A stretch of 64,000 nucleotides of DNA from Lachnospiraceae bacterium (lineage in GTDB: Bacteria > Bacillota > Clostridia > Lachnospirales > Lachnospiraceae), in assembly GCA_028696165.1 (NCBI GenBank), contig JAQVHQ010000010.1, forward strand, positions 1 through 64,000. Reading direction: 5' to 3'. The position numbers were made by a program, and so were the translations under genes. The notes under the pieces are model-generated. The model was not told where the DNA came from. It searched no databases and saw only the letters and a program-made list of their open reading frames with translations. Below are positions 8,570-16,961 of the stretch, piece by piece (the stretch's first letter is position 1; each line of letters starts with the position of its first letter).

Positions 8570-8604
8570 AAAACATATCCTCTGCATATGCAGGAATAGG
8601 TTTT
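8570..8604 (+). terminator. Intrinsic terminator between convergent genes
   Basis: The stretch AAAACATATCCT pairs with AGGAATAGGTTTT with small mismatches around TGCATATGCA. A and T runs on the two sides fit use by both the cyclophilin gene and the convergent YigZ-type gene. Confidence 0.6.
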
Positions 8605-8616
8605 AAAAGTATTGTT

Positions 8617-9273
8617 CTAGCCTGCAAAGGTAAGAACTTCACCATCTAATATGGTAAACATAAGTTCCTCGTTTTCTTCCATAACTGCCTGACCGCTTGT
8701 GACTTCTGTCACTTCTTTTCGGAAAGTTTCCAGTTGTGGGCAGGGTACGAGGACTTTTAATGTGACCACCTCTGTATACTGCGAGTCCATCGTGGGAATC
8801 TTCTTCTGTCCCAAAAGATATTGTATCTTCCCAATCCCTGTATAATCTGTCTGGATTTTCAAAATCATACCATGCTGTTTTTCAATCACCTGACTATTTA
8901 ACAAGCCTTCAGATACTGCTTGCGAATAAGCACGCACCAGACCACCCGTTCCCAAAAGTACGCCTCCAAAATAGCGGGTCACAACTACTGCCACATTGTG
9001 CAGTTCTTCTCCCAGCAGTACATCCAACATTGGCTTTCCTGCTGTTCCCTGGGGTTCTCCATCATCACTGCAGCGCATAATCTCCTGTCTTTCTCCCAGG
9101 ACATAGGCAAAACAGTTATGTCTTGCATTCCAGTACTTTTTCTTCATCTCTTCGATAAAAGCCAGCGCCTCTTCCTCTTTTTCCACGGGACGTACGGTCG
9201 CTATAAAGCGGGACTTTTTCTCGACAATTTCTCCCTCGCCGCCCTTATATACAGTTCTATATTTTTCTATCAT
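8617..9273 (-). CDS. YigZ/IMPACT family protein
   Basis: A 218-residue member of the YigZ (UPF0029, IMPACT) family. The N-terminal domain carries SRFIATVRPV, the hallmark CSDDGEPQGTAGKPML and VVVTRYFGGVLLGTGGLVRAY; a C-terminal ferredoxin-like DUF1949 domain follows. The molecular role is not settled; eukaryotic relatives act on translational control. The start is taken at 9273 because GGAG lies six bases upstream, while the ATG twelve bases earlier has none. It is convergent with the cyclophilin gene. Confidence 0.9.
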   Translation of the reverse strand: MIEKYRTVYKGGEGEIVEKKSRFIATVRPVEKEEEALAFIEEMKKKYWNARHNCFAYVLGERQEIMRCSDDGEPQGTAGKPMLDVLLGEELHNVAVVVTRYFGGVLLGTGGLVRAYSQAVSEGLLNSQVIEKQHGMILKIQTDYTGIGKIQYLLGQKKIPTMDSQYTEVVTLKVLVPCPQLETFRKEVTEVTSGQAVMEENEELMFTILDGEVLTFAG

Positions 9274-9371
9274 TCTCTTCTCCATATTTTAATTTGCTTA
9301 CTCAAGTATAACTGATTCTGAATAATCTGTGAAGTTTTTATTTAGGGGTTTCTTTCAATTTTTGAATTTGC

Positions 9372-9377
9372 TATAAT
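9372..9377 (+). promoter_or_regulatory. Extended -10 promoter of penicillin-binding protein gene
   Basis: TATAAT at 9372-9377 is preceded by TGC, giving an extended -10 element. No good -35 box is present at the usual distance. AAAGGAGGT at 9386-9394 and the ATG at 9402 follow closely, so the leader would be short. Confidence 0.6.
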
Positions 9378-9401
9378 GGATGGGTAAAGGAGGTCTAACT
9401 T

Positions 9402-11990
9402 ATGAATTTTGGCAGAAAAAGCACTGCCGATAAACGAAAGACTCTCTCCGAGTCCAAAGATATGGAAAAAAAGATTGGAGTTGGGACAATCCGAACTCTT
9501 TTTATTGTATTTATTTCCATAGGTGTTATCGGTTTTTGTGCAGTGTTTGGCGTAGTGAGGGGAATCATCGATGATGCACCTGACATCAGCGAAGTCAACA
9601 TTGTACCGAGTGGTTATGCAACTTATATCTATGATATCGATGGCAATCAATTACAAAAGCTAAATGCACCAAGTGCTAATCGTATCTCAGTTTCACTATC
9701 AGATATACCGGTTGCCCTGCAGCACGCAGTGGTTGCCGTAGAGGATGAACGTTTTTATGTTCACAATGGAATTGATCCTCGTGGTATCGTAAGAGCATTT
9801 TTCGTAGGCGTCCGTAATGGATTCCATTTTTCCGAAGGTGCCAGTACCATTACCCAGCAGCTTTTAAAAAACAATGTATTTACAGACTGGACCAGTGAAT
9901 CTACTCTGGTGGAGCGATTAAAGCGTAAATTCCAGGAGCAGTATCTGGCTGTAGCATTGGAAAAGGAATTAACAGCCCAGGGGTCAGATGCCAAGGAGAT
10001 TATCCTGGAAAATTATCTGAATACCATCAATCTGGGGGCCGGATGTTATGGCGTTCAGGCTGCTGCTCAGCGTTATTTTAATAAGAATGTACAGGATCTG
10101 ACATTAAGCGAATGCAGCGTAATTGCAGGAATTACCCAGAATCCTTCCGCATTTAATCCAATCACACATCCGGATAAGAATGCAACCCGAAGGACAAAAG
10201 TACTTTCCGATATGCTCTCTCAGGGCTATATCACCCAACAGGAATACGATGAATGCCAGGCGGATAATGTATACGAGCGTATCGCAGCCGCAAGTGCAAT
10301 CACATCAGAAGAGACGGTGTATTCTTACTTTATCGATGAATTGACCTCTCAGATTGTAAATGATTTACAGGCGCAAAAGGGCTATACACAAGAGCAGGCA
10401 TATCAGGCACTTTATAGTGGAGGCTTACAGATTTATACTACACAGGATCCTAATATACAGGCTATCTGTGATGAGGAATATCAGAATCCTGATAATTTTC
10501 CTTCCACAGTGGAATATTCTATCGACTGGGCATTGACCATTACAAAAGCAGATGGGACACAGCAAAACTACAGTAAAGAGATGATGCGCAACTATTTCCA
10601 ACAGACGGACCCTACCTTCGATTTGGTTTTTTCTTCACCTGAAGAAGCACAGGGATATATCGATGCATACAAAACTGCTTTACTTGGCGCCGGTGACAGT
10701 ATTCTGGCTGAACGGCTTAGTTTTTCTCCAGAGCCACAGTCATCCATTGTTGTCATGGATCAGAGTACCGGATATGTCAAGGCAATCGTCGGTGGCCGCG
10801 GTGAAAAAACTGCCAGTCTCACTTTAAACAGAGCAACTGATACCGACAGACAGCCTGGTTCCACTTTTAAAGTTCTCGCTGCATATGCGCCAGCTATTGA
10901 CCTGGGGCTTATGGATTTATCTACAATCATCAAAGATGAGCCATATAATTATGAGACAGGACGTCCTGTCAGGAACTGGCTGACCAACACCTATCAAGGC
11001 GATGTAACCGTTCGTTTTGCTATTAATAATTCTATCAATGTGGCTGCTGTTAAGACCATTACTGAGGTTACTCCGCAGACTGCATTTGAGTATTTGAAGA
11101 ATATGGGATTCACAACTTTGGTTGATTCCAAGGAAATATATAACAGCCTTACCGGCCGAAACGAAGTTTTCTCTGATATCAATCAGCCACTGGCACTCGG
11201 TGGTTTAACTTACGGTGTTACCAACCTGGAATTAACTGCTGCCTATGCCATGATTGCAAATGGCGGCAAATATATCAAACCGATCTTCTATACGAAGATT
11301 CTCGACAAAGACGGTAATGTATTAGTGGATAATACTTCTTCTTCAACTACAGTATTAAAAGAGAGTACCGCCTATCTGCTCACCAGTGCTATGGAAACAG
11401 TTGTAACAGACGGTACCGGTAGTGCATTGGCCTTAGATAACATGCCTGTGGCAGGTAAAACAGGTACAACTTCCAGCTATAATGACGTATGGTTCGCAGG
11501 TTTTACTCCCTATTATACTGCTACCGTATGGGCAGGTTATGACAATAACGAGAAACTAACCGATACTAACTATCACAAAGTACTCTGGAAAAAGATTATG
11601 ACACGTATTCATGAAAATCTTCCGACTACCGATTTCCAGGTGCCTGCCAGTGTAGAACGGGCTACTATCTGCAGAGACAGTGGTTTACTGGCAACCTCTG
11701 GCTGCGACAGCATAACCGAATACTTCGAAAGAGATAAGGTGCCTACCCAGAGGTGCGACGGACACTATAGCTGGCGTCCATCTCCATCCTATGATGACAG
11801 CGACAGTTCCTCTGATGATTCTTCTGATGAGGATAATGATACTTCTTCCAGTGAAGATACATCTTCTGAAGATACCGGTGGTGATACTACCGGCGGTGAA
11901 TCCACAGAAGGCGGTACCGGAAATGGCGGTGGTGCGGAAGAAGCACCTACAGAGGGCGGTGGCGAAGTCACCGACAATACTGCCGGATAG
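9402..11990 (+). CDS. Class A penicillin-binding protein (PBP1-type)
   Basis: An 862-residue bifunctional peptidoglycan synthase with glycosyltransferase and transpeptidase activities outside the membrane. After a cytoplasmic N terminus, one transmembrane helix spans about residues 29-53. The GT51 domain has the catalytic Glu114 in EDERFY and EGASTITQQLLKN. The transpeptidase has S487-TFK, S544-I-N and K686-TGT. The C terminus, from about residue 790, is a long Ser/Asp/Glu then Gly/Thr-rich tail, probably cell-wall-embedded. The gene has its own promoter; a strong terminator occurs at 12135-12168. Confidence 0.95.
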   Translation: MNFGRKSTADKRKTLSESKDMEKKIGVGTIRTLFIVFISIGVIGFCAVFGVVRGIIDDAPDISEVNIVPSGYATYIYDIDGNQLQKLNAPSANRISVSLSDIPVALQHAVVAVEDERFYVHNGIDPRGIVRAFFVGVRNGFHFSEGASTITQQLLKNNVFTDWTSESTLVERLKRKFQEQYLAVALEKELTAQGSDAKEIILENYLNTINLGAGCYGVQAAAQRYFNKNVQDLTLSECSVIAGITQNPSAFNPITHPDKNATRRTKVLSDMLSQGYITQQEYDECQADNVYERIAAASAITSEETVYSYFIDELTSQIVNDLQAQKGYTQEQAYQALYSGGLQIYTTQDPNIQAICDEEYQNPDNFPSTVEYSIDWALTITKADGTQQNYSKEMMRNYFQQTDPTFDLVFSSPEEAQGYIDAYKTALLGAGDSILAERLSFSPEPQSSIVVMDQSTGYVKAIVGGRGEKTASLTLNRATDTDRQPGSTFKVLAAYAPAIDLGLMDLSTIIKDEPYNYETGRPVRNWLTNTYQGDVTVRFAINNSINVAAVKTITEVTPQTAFEYLKNMGFTTLVDSKEIYNSLTGRNEVFSDINQPLALGGLTYGVTNLELTAAYAMIANGGKYIKPIFYTKILDKDGNVLVDNTSSSTTVLKESTAYLLTSAMETVVTDGTGSALALDNMPVAGKTGTTSSYNDVWFAGFTPYYTATVWAGYDNNEKLTDTNYHKVLWKKIMTRIHENLPTTDFQVPASVERATICRDSGLLATSGCDSITEYFERDKVPTQRCDGHYSWRPSPSYDDSDSSSDDSSDEDNDTSSSEDTSSEDTGGDTTGGESTEGGTGNGGGAEEAPTEGGGEVTDNTAG

Positions 11991-12053
11991 CCTTAAATAA
12001 AAGCGACTGAAATAAAAAGTTGAAACAAAAAGTAATTTTCTATAAATTAGGGG

Positions 12054-12082
12054 TTGACTTTTTGTGTATTATTTTGTATTAT
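12054..12082 (+). promoter_or_regulatory. Orphan sigma-A promoter after pbp gene
   Basis: TTGACT (12054-12059) and TATTAT (12077-12082) are separated by 17 bases, 64 bases after the penicillin-binding protein stop. No open reading frame with a ribosome site follows before the terminator at 12135-12168, so it would make only a short RNA. Confidence 0.6.
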
Positions 12083-12088
12083 TATAAC

Positions 12089-12168
12089 AGTTCAAGAAAC
12101 AAACTAATTGAATAAATAAAAAAGCTTACCAACAAAGACGTTGTTCATCCCAGAGCAACGTCTTTTTT
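12089..12168 (+). ncRNA. Candidate small RNA, about 80 nt
   Basis: A predicted transcript starts about 12089 from the promoter at 12054-12082 and ends in the perfect 8-bp stem AGACGTTG/CAACGTCT (12136-12143 and 12156-12163) followed by six T. The 5' half is A-rich and single-stranded-looking, the 3' half is the hairpin, which is the common shape of a regulatory small RNA. There is no ATG with a ribosome site. The hairpin may alternatively just be the terminator of the upstream gene. I do not recognise a known RNA family. Confidence 0.45.
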
Positions 12169-12181
12169 CATACCCAATACC

Positions 12182-12257
12182 TGGGGGCCAGGCCCCCATT
12201 TCTCCCAAATTTTTCATTTTTAATCCAGAATAGGACGCCATATCGGCGTCCTATTCT
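12182..12257. repeat. Two strong hairpins between convergent units
   Basis: The first is a 17-base near-palindrome TGGGGGCCAGGCCCCCA at 12182-12198. The second pairs AGAATAGGACGCC (12227-12239) with GGCGTCCTATTCT (12245-12257), a perfect 13-bp stem. The second is followed on the plus strand by a T-rich stretch and lies 45 bases beyond the stop of the minus-strand methyltransferase gene, so it probably insulates the two convergent transcripts. Neither has a classic U tract for the minus strand. Confidence 0.55.
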
Positions 12258-12302
12258 TATATCTTTTAATACTCTTTTTCTTTTCTCATTTCCATGTTTA
12301 TA

Positions 12303-13292
12303 TTATTTGAAAACTTCTTTACTGTATTCAGCAATTTCCTCGCTTAATGCCTCATATACTCCCGGGAAAGTACTCATTGCAAGTCCCTGGGATGCATTTG
12401 GAATAAAGGAGAATTTGCCATTCTCATCACAGGCACGTCTTACTTCTCGGCGGATAGTTTCACGATCCCATCCCGGATAATCAACTTTTGCACTGTCAAT
12501 TCCACCCATGAAAGTGATCTTGTCGCCATACTTTTTAATCAATTCAGGGATATTATTAGAGCACATAACTCCCTGCCAGATGTTTACGCCCATATCGATC
12601 ATGTATGGAACTAAGGTAGCCGCATAAGAATCGGAGTGATGTACCACCAGTTCCACACCATGATCATGGTAATATCCATAAATGTTCTTGTAAGCATCAA
12701 AATAAAATTCTTCAAACATTTCCGGTTTCATGAATGTAGAATTCTGGCTGCCCCAGTCATCATGATGAAAGATTGCATTCGGTTTGATATGTGTGCAGAT
12801 TCCTTCCGCAAGTTTCATCTCCCATTCTTCCAGATATTTGATTAATTCTTTCATCTCATCAGGATACATATAGAAATTCATCAAAGTATTCTGGATTTCT
12901 CCCAGATGATGACACTGTTCGAATAACCCGGGTGCAACAAAGGTAGTCACATATTGATCTTTTCTATCTACTGACTCTGCTTCTTTGATAAATGGTTCCC
13001 ACTCAGCATCTGCAAAATCCAGACCTGGTGCTTTTACGTAATCTTTCCAGTGTTCAATATCCTTGATAACGATAGTATCCGGTTTGTGTACCGGGAAACC
13101 TCCAGGAGTACCTTCTGGCCAGGAATTTGTAACACCCCAGGCATTTACTACATTCTCCTGCTTGTAATCCGGTTTTGGATTATGGAGCATAAATGGATGA
13201 AACATCATATGCATAAATTCATACTGGTTTACAAAACGATCAGGATTTCCTCCACGCATGGTTTCTAATAGATTCTCTCTTTTTGTTAACAT
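12303..13292 (-). CDS. Methyltransferase I of corrinoid methyl-transfer system (UroD-like fold)
   Basis: A 329-residue protein of the uroporphyrinogen decarboxylase-like family that includes MtaA, CmuA and the O-demethylase methyltransferases of acetogens. It probably moves a methyl group from a methylated substrate to the Co(I) of the corrinoid protein encoded next to it. Visible features are a metal-site-like set, HHDDWGSQ (about residues 177-184), VVHHSDSY near 216 and MGGIDSAK near 262. It is not a haem-pathway UroD: the corrinoid protein, a pterin methyltransferase and an activator are its neighbours. A phenyl methyl ether such as vanillate is the likeliest substrate, but this is inference. 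The ribosome site is weak and an intrinsic terminator lies 39 bases upstream of the start. Confidence 0.85.
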   Translation of the reverse strand: MLTKRENLLETMRGGNPDRFVNQYEFMHMMFHPFMLHNPKPDYKQENVVNAWGVTNSWPEGTPGGFPVHKPDTIVIKDIEHWKDYVKAPGLDFADAEWEPFIKEAESVDRKDQYVTTFVAPGLFEQCHHLGEIQNTLMNFYMYPDEMKELIKYLEEWEMKLAEGICTHIKPNAIFHHDDWGSQNSTFMKPEMFEEFYFDAYKNIYGYYHDHGVELVVHHSDSYAATLVPYMIDMGVNIWQGVMCSNNIPELIKKYGDKITFMGGIDSAKVDYPGWDRETIRREVRRACDENGKFSFIPNASQGLAMSTFPGVYEALSEEIAEYSKEVFK

Positions 13293-13330
13293 ATACTTTA
13301 CCGCCCTTCTTTTACTGGATAGTTTTCAAG

Positions 13331-13391
13331 AAAAAAGCCCGCAGCAAACCGTGACAAAGCTTGTAAGCCGTCTGTACTGGTATGCTGGGGC
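13331..13391 (-). terminator. Terminator or attenuator inside methyl-transfer operon
   Basis: On the minus strand an outer stem pairs GCCCCAGCA (13383-13391) with TGCTGCGGGC (13337-13346) with one bulge, encloses an inner stem GCTT/AAGC, and is followed by six U (13331-13336). It lies between the corrinoid-protein gene and the methyltransferase gene. Only 38 bases separate it from the methyltransferase start and I see no promoter there. The gene must therefore be reached by read-through, giving either graded or regulated expression. Confidence 0.65.
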
Positions 13392-13494
13392 ATTTTATTC
13401 ACATATTAAAAGCTGTTGTGACTGACCGGACAACTTCCCTCCACGAAAGCTGTACGGTTTTTCACTACACTTTTAGGATTTAAAATTTTGTAAA

Positions 13495-14130
13495 TTAAGC
13501 AGCTAATTCTTTTGCTTTCTTAGCAGCAGATGCAGCATCTACTGTATAAGCATCAGCGCCGATTTCATCAGCAAATTCCTGAGTAATAGGAGCTCCGCCT
13601 ACCATTACTTTAACATTGCTTCTGAATGAAGCTTCATTGATAGCAGCTACAGTTTCTTTCAAAGAAGGCATTGTGGTTGTTAACAGTGCTGAGCAAGCTA
13701 CGATCTTTGTATCTGGGTTAGCTTCTACTGCTTCGATGAATTTTTCCTTAGGAACGTCTACGCCAAGGTCGATTACTTCGAATCCAGCACTTTCAATCAT
13801 CATAGCAACAAGGTTTTTACCGATATCATGTAAGTCACCTGCTACAGTTCCGATGATAACTTTTCCAGCTGCTCCAGCTGCTCCAGCTGCAAGATGTGGT
13901 TTTAATACATCTACTCCACCTTTCATAGCACGAGCTGCGATTAACATCTCAGGAACGAAGATTTCACCAGTAGAGAATTTAGCTCCAACTGAATCCATAG
14001 CTTTGATCATACCTTCATTTAAGATTTCCTGTGGATCATCACCAGCATCGATAGCTGCCTGAACGATTCCGGGAACTAATTTTACTTTACCTTTTTCTAC
14101 TGCTTCGAATACTTCATTAATTTTTGACAT
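13495..14130 (-). CDS. Corrinoid (B12-binding) methyl carrier protein
   Basis: A 211-residue two-domain carrier of a corrinoid cofactor, whose cobalt shuttles the methyl group between the two methyltransferases. Residues 1-88 form the helical cap domain (ALPHA-bundle, LVPGIVQAAIDAGDDPQEIL); residues 89-211 are the Rossmann-like B12 domain with DLHDIGKN (residues about 99-106, His as the lower axial ligand), SALLTTTMP and VMVGGAPIT. An Ala/Gly linker separates the two. It lies between the substrate methyltransferase and the pterin methyltransferase in the same direction, matching OdmA/MtvC-type systems. Confidence 0.95.
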   Translation of the reverse strand: MSKINEVFEAVEKGKVKLVPGIVQAAIDAGDDPQEILNEGMIKAMDSVGAKFSTGEIFVPEMLIAARAMKGGVDVLKPHLAAGAAGAAGKVIIGTVAGDLHDIGKNLVAMMIESAGFEVIDLGVDVPKEKFIEAVEANPDTKIVACSALLTTTMPSLKETVAAINEASFRSNVKVMVGGAPITQEFADEIGADAYTVDAASAAKKAKELAA

Positions 14131-14217
14131 AATACTTGTCCTCCTTGAACATTATAATAGTTTTTTATTAAATCAGATTATGAAATCTGACAGGTTCTTT
14201 ATTTATATTGTTTCTAA

Positions 14218-15021
14218 TTATTTAGGCTGTACACTGAACAGTCCATCACGATATGCACCTATGTATTCCATACAATAGAAGTCATTTCCTAACAATGCTT
14301 CTGTTGCATAAATAAGACCAATCATGTCTTTGTTCGTCGGATCTAAGATTGCACTGTCTAATCCTGCGTTCATAGCCAGAACAGTAAATCCTAAGTTGAT
14401 TAACTTACGAACTGGTAAGTTGAAGGAAATATTACTTACTGCTGCTGTAATATGGATATCCGGATACTGTTTACGGATACTGCTGATTACTTCTACGTTC
14501 ATTGCAATTCCGTCTTCTGAAGTACAGAGCATCTCAACCAATGGGTCAATATGAATACGGCTTGGAGCAATACCATACTGTTTTGCTTTTGCCATAATAT
14601 CATCAAATACTTTCAAACGATCTGCTGCTGATTTTGGGATTCCGCTGTCATCACATAACAGAGCGATTACCTGCCAGTCTGAATCTGCAATAGCCGGGAA
14701 TATTCTGTCAATCTTATCACCTTCCATAGATACGGAATTGATAATTCCAGGTTTCTTACAGCACTGGTATGTCTCTAAGATTGCATCTACACTTGGGCTG
14801 TCTACTGAGATTGGTGTATCAGTTACTTCCTGAATACAGTCAATCATCCATTTGAGGGTTTCTACCTCATTCTGCTCTACCGATGCGCAACAGTCGATAA
14901 ATGTTGCATTAGCTGCTGTCTGCAGTTTTGCACGGTTTTTAATAAATTCTGCATCTCTTGCCTCGATTGCTTTTGCAACAACCGGAATGGAACCATTAAT
15001 TTTTTCTCCAATAATTATCAT
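14218..15021 (-). CDS. Corrinoid:tetrahydrofolate methyltransferase (methyltransferase II)
   Basis: A 267-residue dihydropteroate-synthase-fold (pterin-binding, MtrH/AcsE-like) enzyme that would move the methyl group from methyl-cob(III)alamin to tetrahydrofolate, feeding the Wood-Ljungdahl pathway. Visible are IIGEKINGS at the N terminus, FIDCC near 41, PISVDSPSVD near 70, HIDPLVEMLC near 157 and the VSNISFNLP segment near 195. The start at 15021 has GGAGG at a good distance; an earlier in-frame ATG lacks a ribosome site. It is the first gene of the minus-strand module, behind the promoter at 15063-15091. Confidence 0.92.
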   Translation of the reverse strand: MIIIGEKINGSIPVVAKAIEARDAEFIKNRAKLQTAANATFIDCCASVEQNEVETLKWMIDCIQEVTDTPISVDSPSVDAILETYQCCKKPGIINSVSMEGDKIDRIFPAIADSDWQVIALLCDDSGIPKSAADRLKVFDDIMAKAKQYGIAPSRIHIDPLVEMLCTSEDGIAMNVEVISSIRKQYPDIHITAAVSNISFNLPVRKLINLGFTVLAMNAGLDSAILDPTNKDMIGLIYATEALLGNDFYCMEYIGAYRDGLFSVQPK

Positions 15022-15062
15022 GTTTTTATTACCTCCATAATGTTTCTCTACCCCATGCAGAT

Positions 15063-15091
15063 AGTATACCATAAAGTTTTTTTTTGCAAAA
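15063..15091 (-). promoter_or_regulatory. Promoter of methyl-transfer operon
   Basis: On the minus strand the extended -10 TGGTATACT (TATACT at 15063-15068) lies 17 bases from TTTTGC (15086-15091). A nine-base A run lies in the spacer. It directs transcription into the methyltransferase II gene and faces away from the regulator promoter at 15104-15132. Confidence 0.7.
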
Positions 15092-15103
15092 GGCACGAAT
15101 AGG

Positions 15104-15132
15104 TTGACATTTAGTCGGAGTTTTCATACAAT
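15104..15132 (+). promoter_or_regulatory. Promoter of PucR-type regulator gene
   Basis: TTGACA (15104-15109) and TACAAT (15127-15132) with a 17-base spacer, a near-consensus sigma-A promoter. The -35 boxes of the two divergent promoters are only 12 bases apart, a layout that suits control of both by the regulator encoded here. Confidence 0.88.
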
Positions 15133-15159
15133 ATGTAGGATAGAAGGGAGTTGTGTAAA

Positions 15160-16710
15160 ATGAAATTAAGCGCAGCGTATATTTTATATAAATTAAGCAA
15201 ACAGATTTCTCTCAAAGGGCCGCAGGAACCCTGCCAGGATGCCAACCTGGAATCCCCTGTATTTACAACAGATTTTTCACATTTAAAAGATGGCGGTATT
15301 TATTTTTACACAGAAAGTGCAACGATTTCCAAGGAATTTCAATTTCCGAAAAATCTTTTGGTATTCTGTCTGAAGGGTCAAAAACCAGAAGCTTCTTTCC
15401 CTAAAGAGGCTTTAGTTTTCCTGGAAGACGATACGAATTTGGTCACTTTGTACAATTTATTGCATTCAATTTTTAGCACTATTACTAAATGGCAGGAATC
15501 AATTATGGAAAGCAGACTAAATGGCGAGTCTATCCAGCAGCTGCTGACGCTTTCCTCTCCTGTCTTTGAAAATTCGCTTGTGGTCATCGGTATGGATTTT
15601 ACAGTGGTTGCTGCCCAGCTTTTTGCTAACCAGATGTATCATGAAGCGGTCTTTGGTTCTTCTGATGAAACCTACAAATATGTGACGGAGTTAAAGAAAG
15701 ACGAATTGTATAATGCCGTTCGTGAAAAAGATGGCTTTTTCTATTATCCCGGCAGTATTACCGGGATGGCCTCTCTGTGTGTAAACATAAAAAAGTTTGG
15801 CAAAACTACACATCGTCTTATGATGCTTGAGGATTTGACTCCTATTGATTCCTGTTATGGATTCTTATTAGAAGAACTGGCTAAGATGATAAATCATGCA
15901 TTTTCGCACAATGCCATTCATCGTACTGCCAAGGATATGACTCTTCACTCCATTGTTCAGACATTGCTCACAGACAGAACCGCCGATTATGTCACAGTTA
16001 GTCAGAAACTGGATACCATGGGCTGGTATTCCCGCCATGAATATGGCTGTATCGTACTTCAGACTACCTATATGGATCAGGAAAACCTTACCGCAAAAGC
16101 AACCTGTAACTATCTGGAAAACATCATTCCTCATTCCTGTGCTTTAGTTCATGAAGAAAACATTGTAATCTTCATTAACTACACACTTTCTCAGGCAGAA
16201 CTGGCGGGGCTTAATGTATCAGAAAAAATCATATATTTCATACGCGACAGTCTTATGAAAGCCGGTTACAGCCGGGTAATGGTAGGGCATCTGAATCTGC
16301 GCCGTCAGTATGTTCAGGCAAAAATCGCACTGGATCTTGGCAATCGAAAGAATCCTTCCAAATGGATTCACCGTTTTAATGAGATTTCTTTTGATTACAT
16401 ATTAGAACAGTCTACGCGGAAACTCCCCGGCTATATGATCAGTCATGAGAAGCTTTTGAAATTAAAAGTTATGGACGAAAATAATGATACCGACTATATG
16501 CAGACCCTGGGGTTATATCTGGACAATCATCTGAACGCAGTCAAAACTGCCCGTGAGCTCTTTATTCACCGGAGTACCTTCCTGTATCGTCTGGACAAGA
16601 TTAAGGAAGTTCTGGATACGAATTTCGAGGATCCTAATGAGGTGCTGTATCTGATGTTGTCGTTTCGGTTTATACGATTGGAGGAGACAGACTCCGATGG
16701 GAGGTTTTAG
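15160..16710 (+). CDS. PucR/CdaR-type transcriptional regulator
   Basis: A 516-residue regulator that probably controls the divergent methyl-transfer operon in response to its substrate. The C terminus (about residues 455-510) is the PucR helix-turn-helix with NAVKTARELFIHRSTFLYRL. The central region from about 255 resembles the GGDEF-like half of this family, and the N-terminal 200 residues are an unassigned sensory region. The start is ATG at 15160, nine bases after GGGAG; an in-frame TTG at 15151 touches that ribosome site. No membrane segment is seen, so the sensing is probably cytoplasmic. Confidence 0.85.
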   Translation: MKLSAAYILYKLSKQISLKGPQEPCQDANLESPVFTTDFSHLKDGGIYFYTESATISKEFQFPKNLLVFCLKGQKPEASFPKEALVFLEDDTNLVTLYNLLHSIFSTITKWQESIMESRLNGESIQQLLTLSSPVFENSLVVIGMDFTVVAAQLFANQMYHEAVFGSSDETYKYVTELKKDELYNAVREKDGFFYYPGSITGMASLCVNIKKFGKTTHRLMMLEDLTPIDSCYGFLLEELAKMINHAFSHNAIHRTAKDMTLHSIVQTLLTDRTADYVTVSQKLDTMGWYSRHEYGCIVLQTTYMDQENLTAKATCNYLENIIPHSCALVHEENIVIFINYTLSQAELAGLNVSEKIIYFIRDSLMKAGYSRVMVGHLNLRRQYVQAKIALDLGNRKNPSKWIHRFNEISFDYILEQSTRKLPGYMISHEKLLKLKVMDENNDTDYMQTLGLYLDNHLNAVKTARELFIHRSTFLYRLDKIKEVLDTNFEDPNEVLYLMLSFRFIRLEETDSDGRF

Positions 16711-16747
16711 AAAATGAAAGGGTGAAGGGGGGAATGGGGAGGCGGAC

Positions 16748-16826
16748 GCAGGAGGAGAAAAGAGAAACTTTTAAAAGCTGAAACCGTTTTTGACAGCTTT
16801 GAAAAGTTTCTCTTTTCTCCTCCTGC
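16748..16826. repeat. 33-bp near-perfect inverted repeat (long hairpin)
   Basis: Arms at 16748-16780 and 16794-16826 match at 32 of 33 positions around a 13-base loop. The arms are purine-rich on one side (GCAGGAGGAGAAAAG at the outer left end). It lies between the PucR-type gene and the convergent DUF2284 gene, with no long T run on either side. It may be a bidirectional terminator or a small palindromic insertion; partly matching flanks GGTGAA (about 16721) and TTCACC (16849-16854) hint at a slightly larger inverted-repeat unit. Confidence 0.75.
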
Positions 16827-16961
16827 TGGTTTTCTCAAGGGGTGGGATTCACCTTTTATTGAAAAGTAACTTAGCGAGGGGTGGCGACTGGATTTGTTTT
16901 GGGTGGCGTGGAAAGATATGAATGGCTTAATGTTCTATAAAATATTTCTCTTTAGCTTTCC

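Noticed and set aside
11789-12000. Serine/proline-rich frames overlapping the 3' end of the penicillin-binding protein gene
   Set aside because: They are shadows of the low-complexity tail of that gene and lack ribosome sites.
13293-13494. Cobalamin riboswitch in the methyl-transfer operon
   Set aside because: A short GAGGGAAG resembles one consensus block, but the B12 box and the remaining helices are not found.
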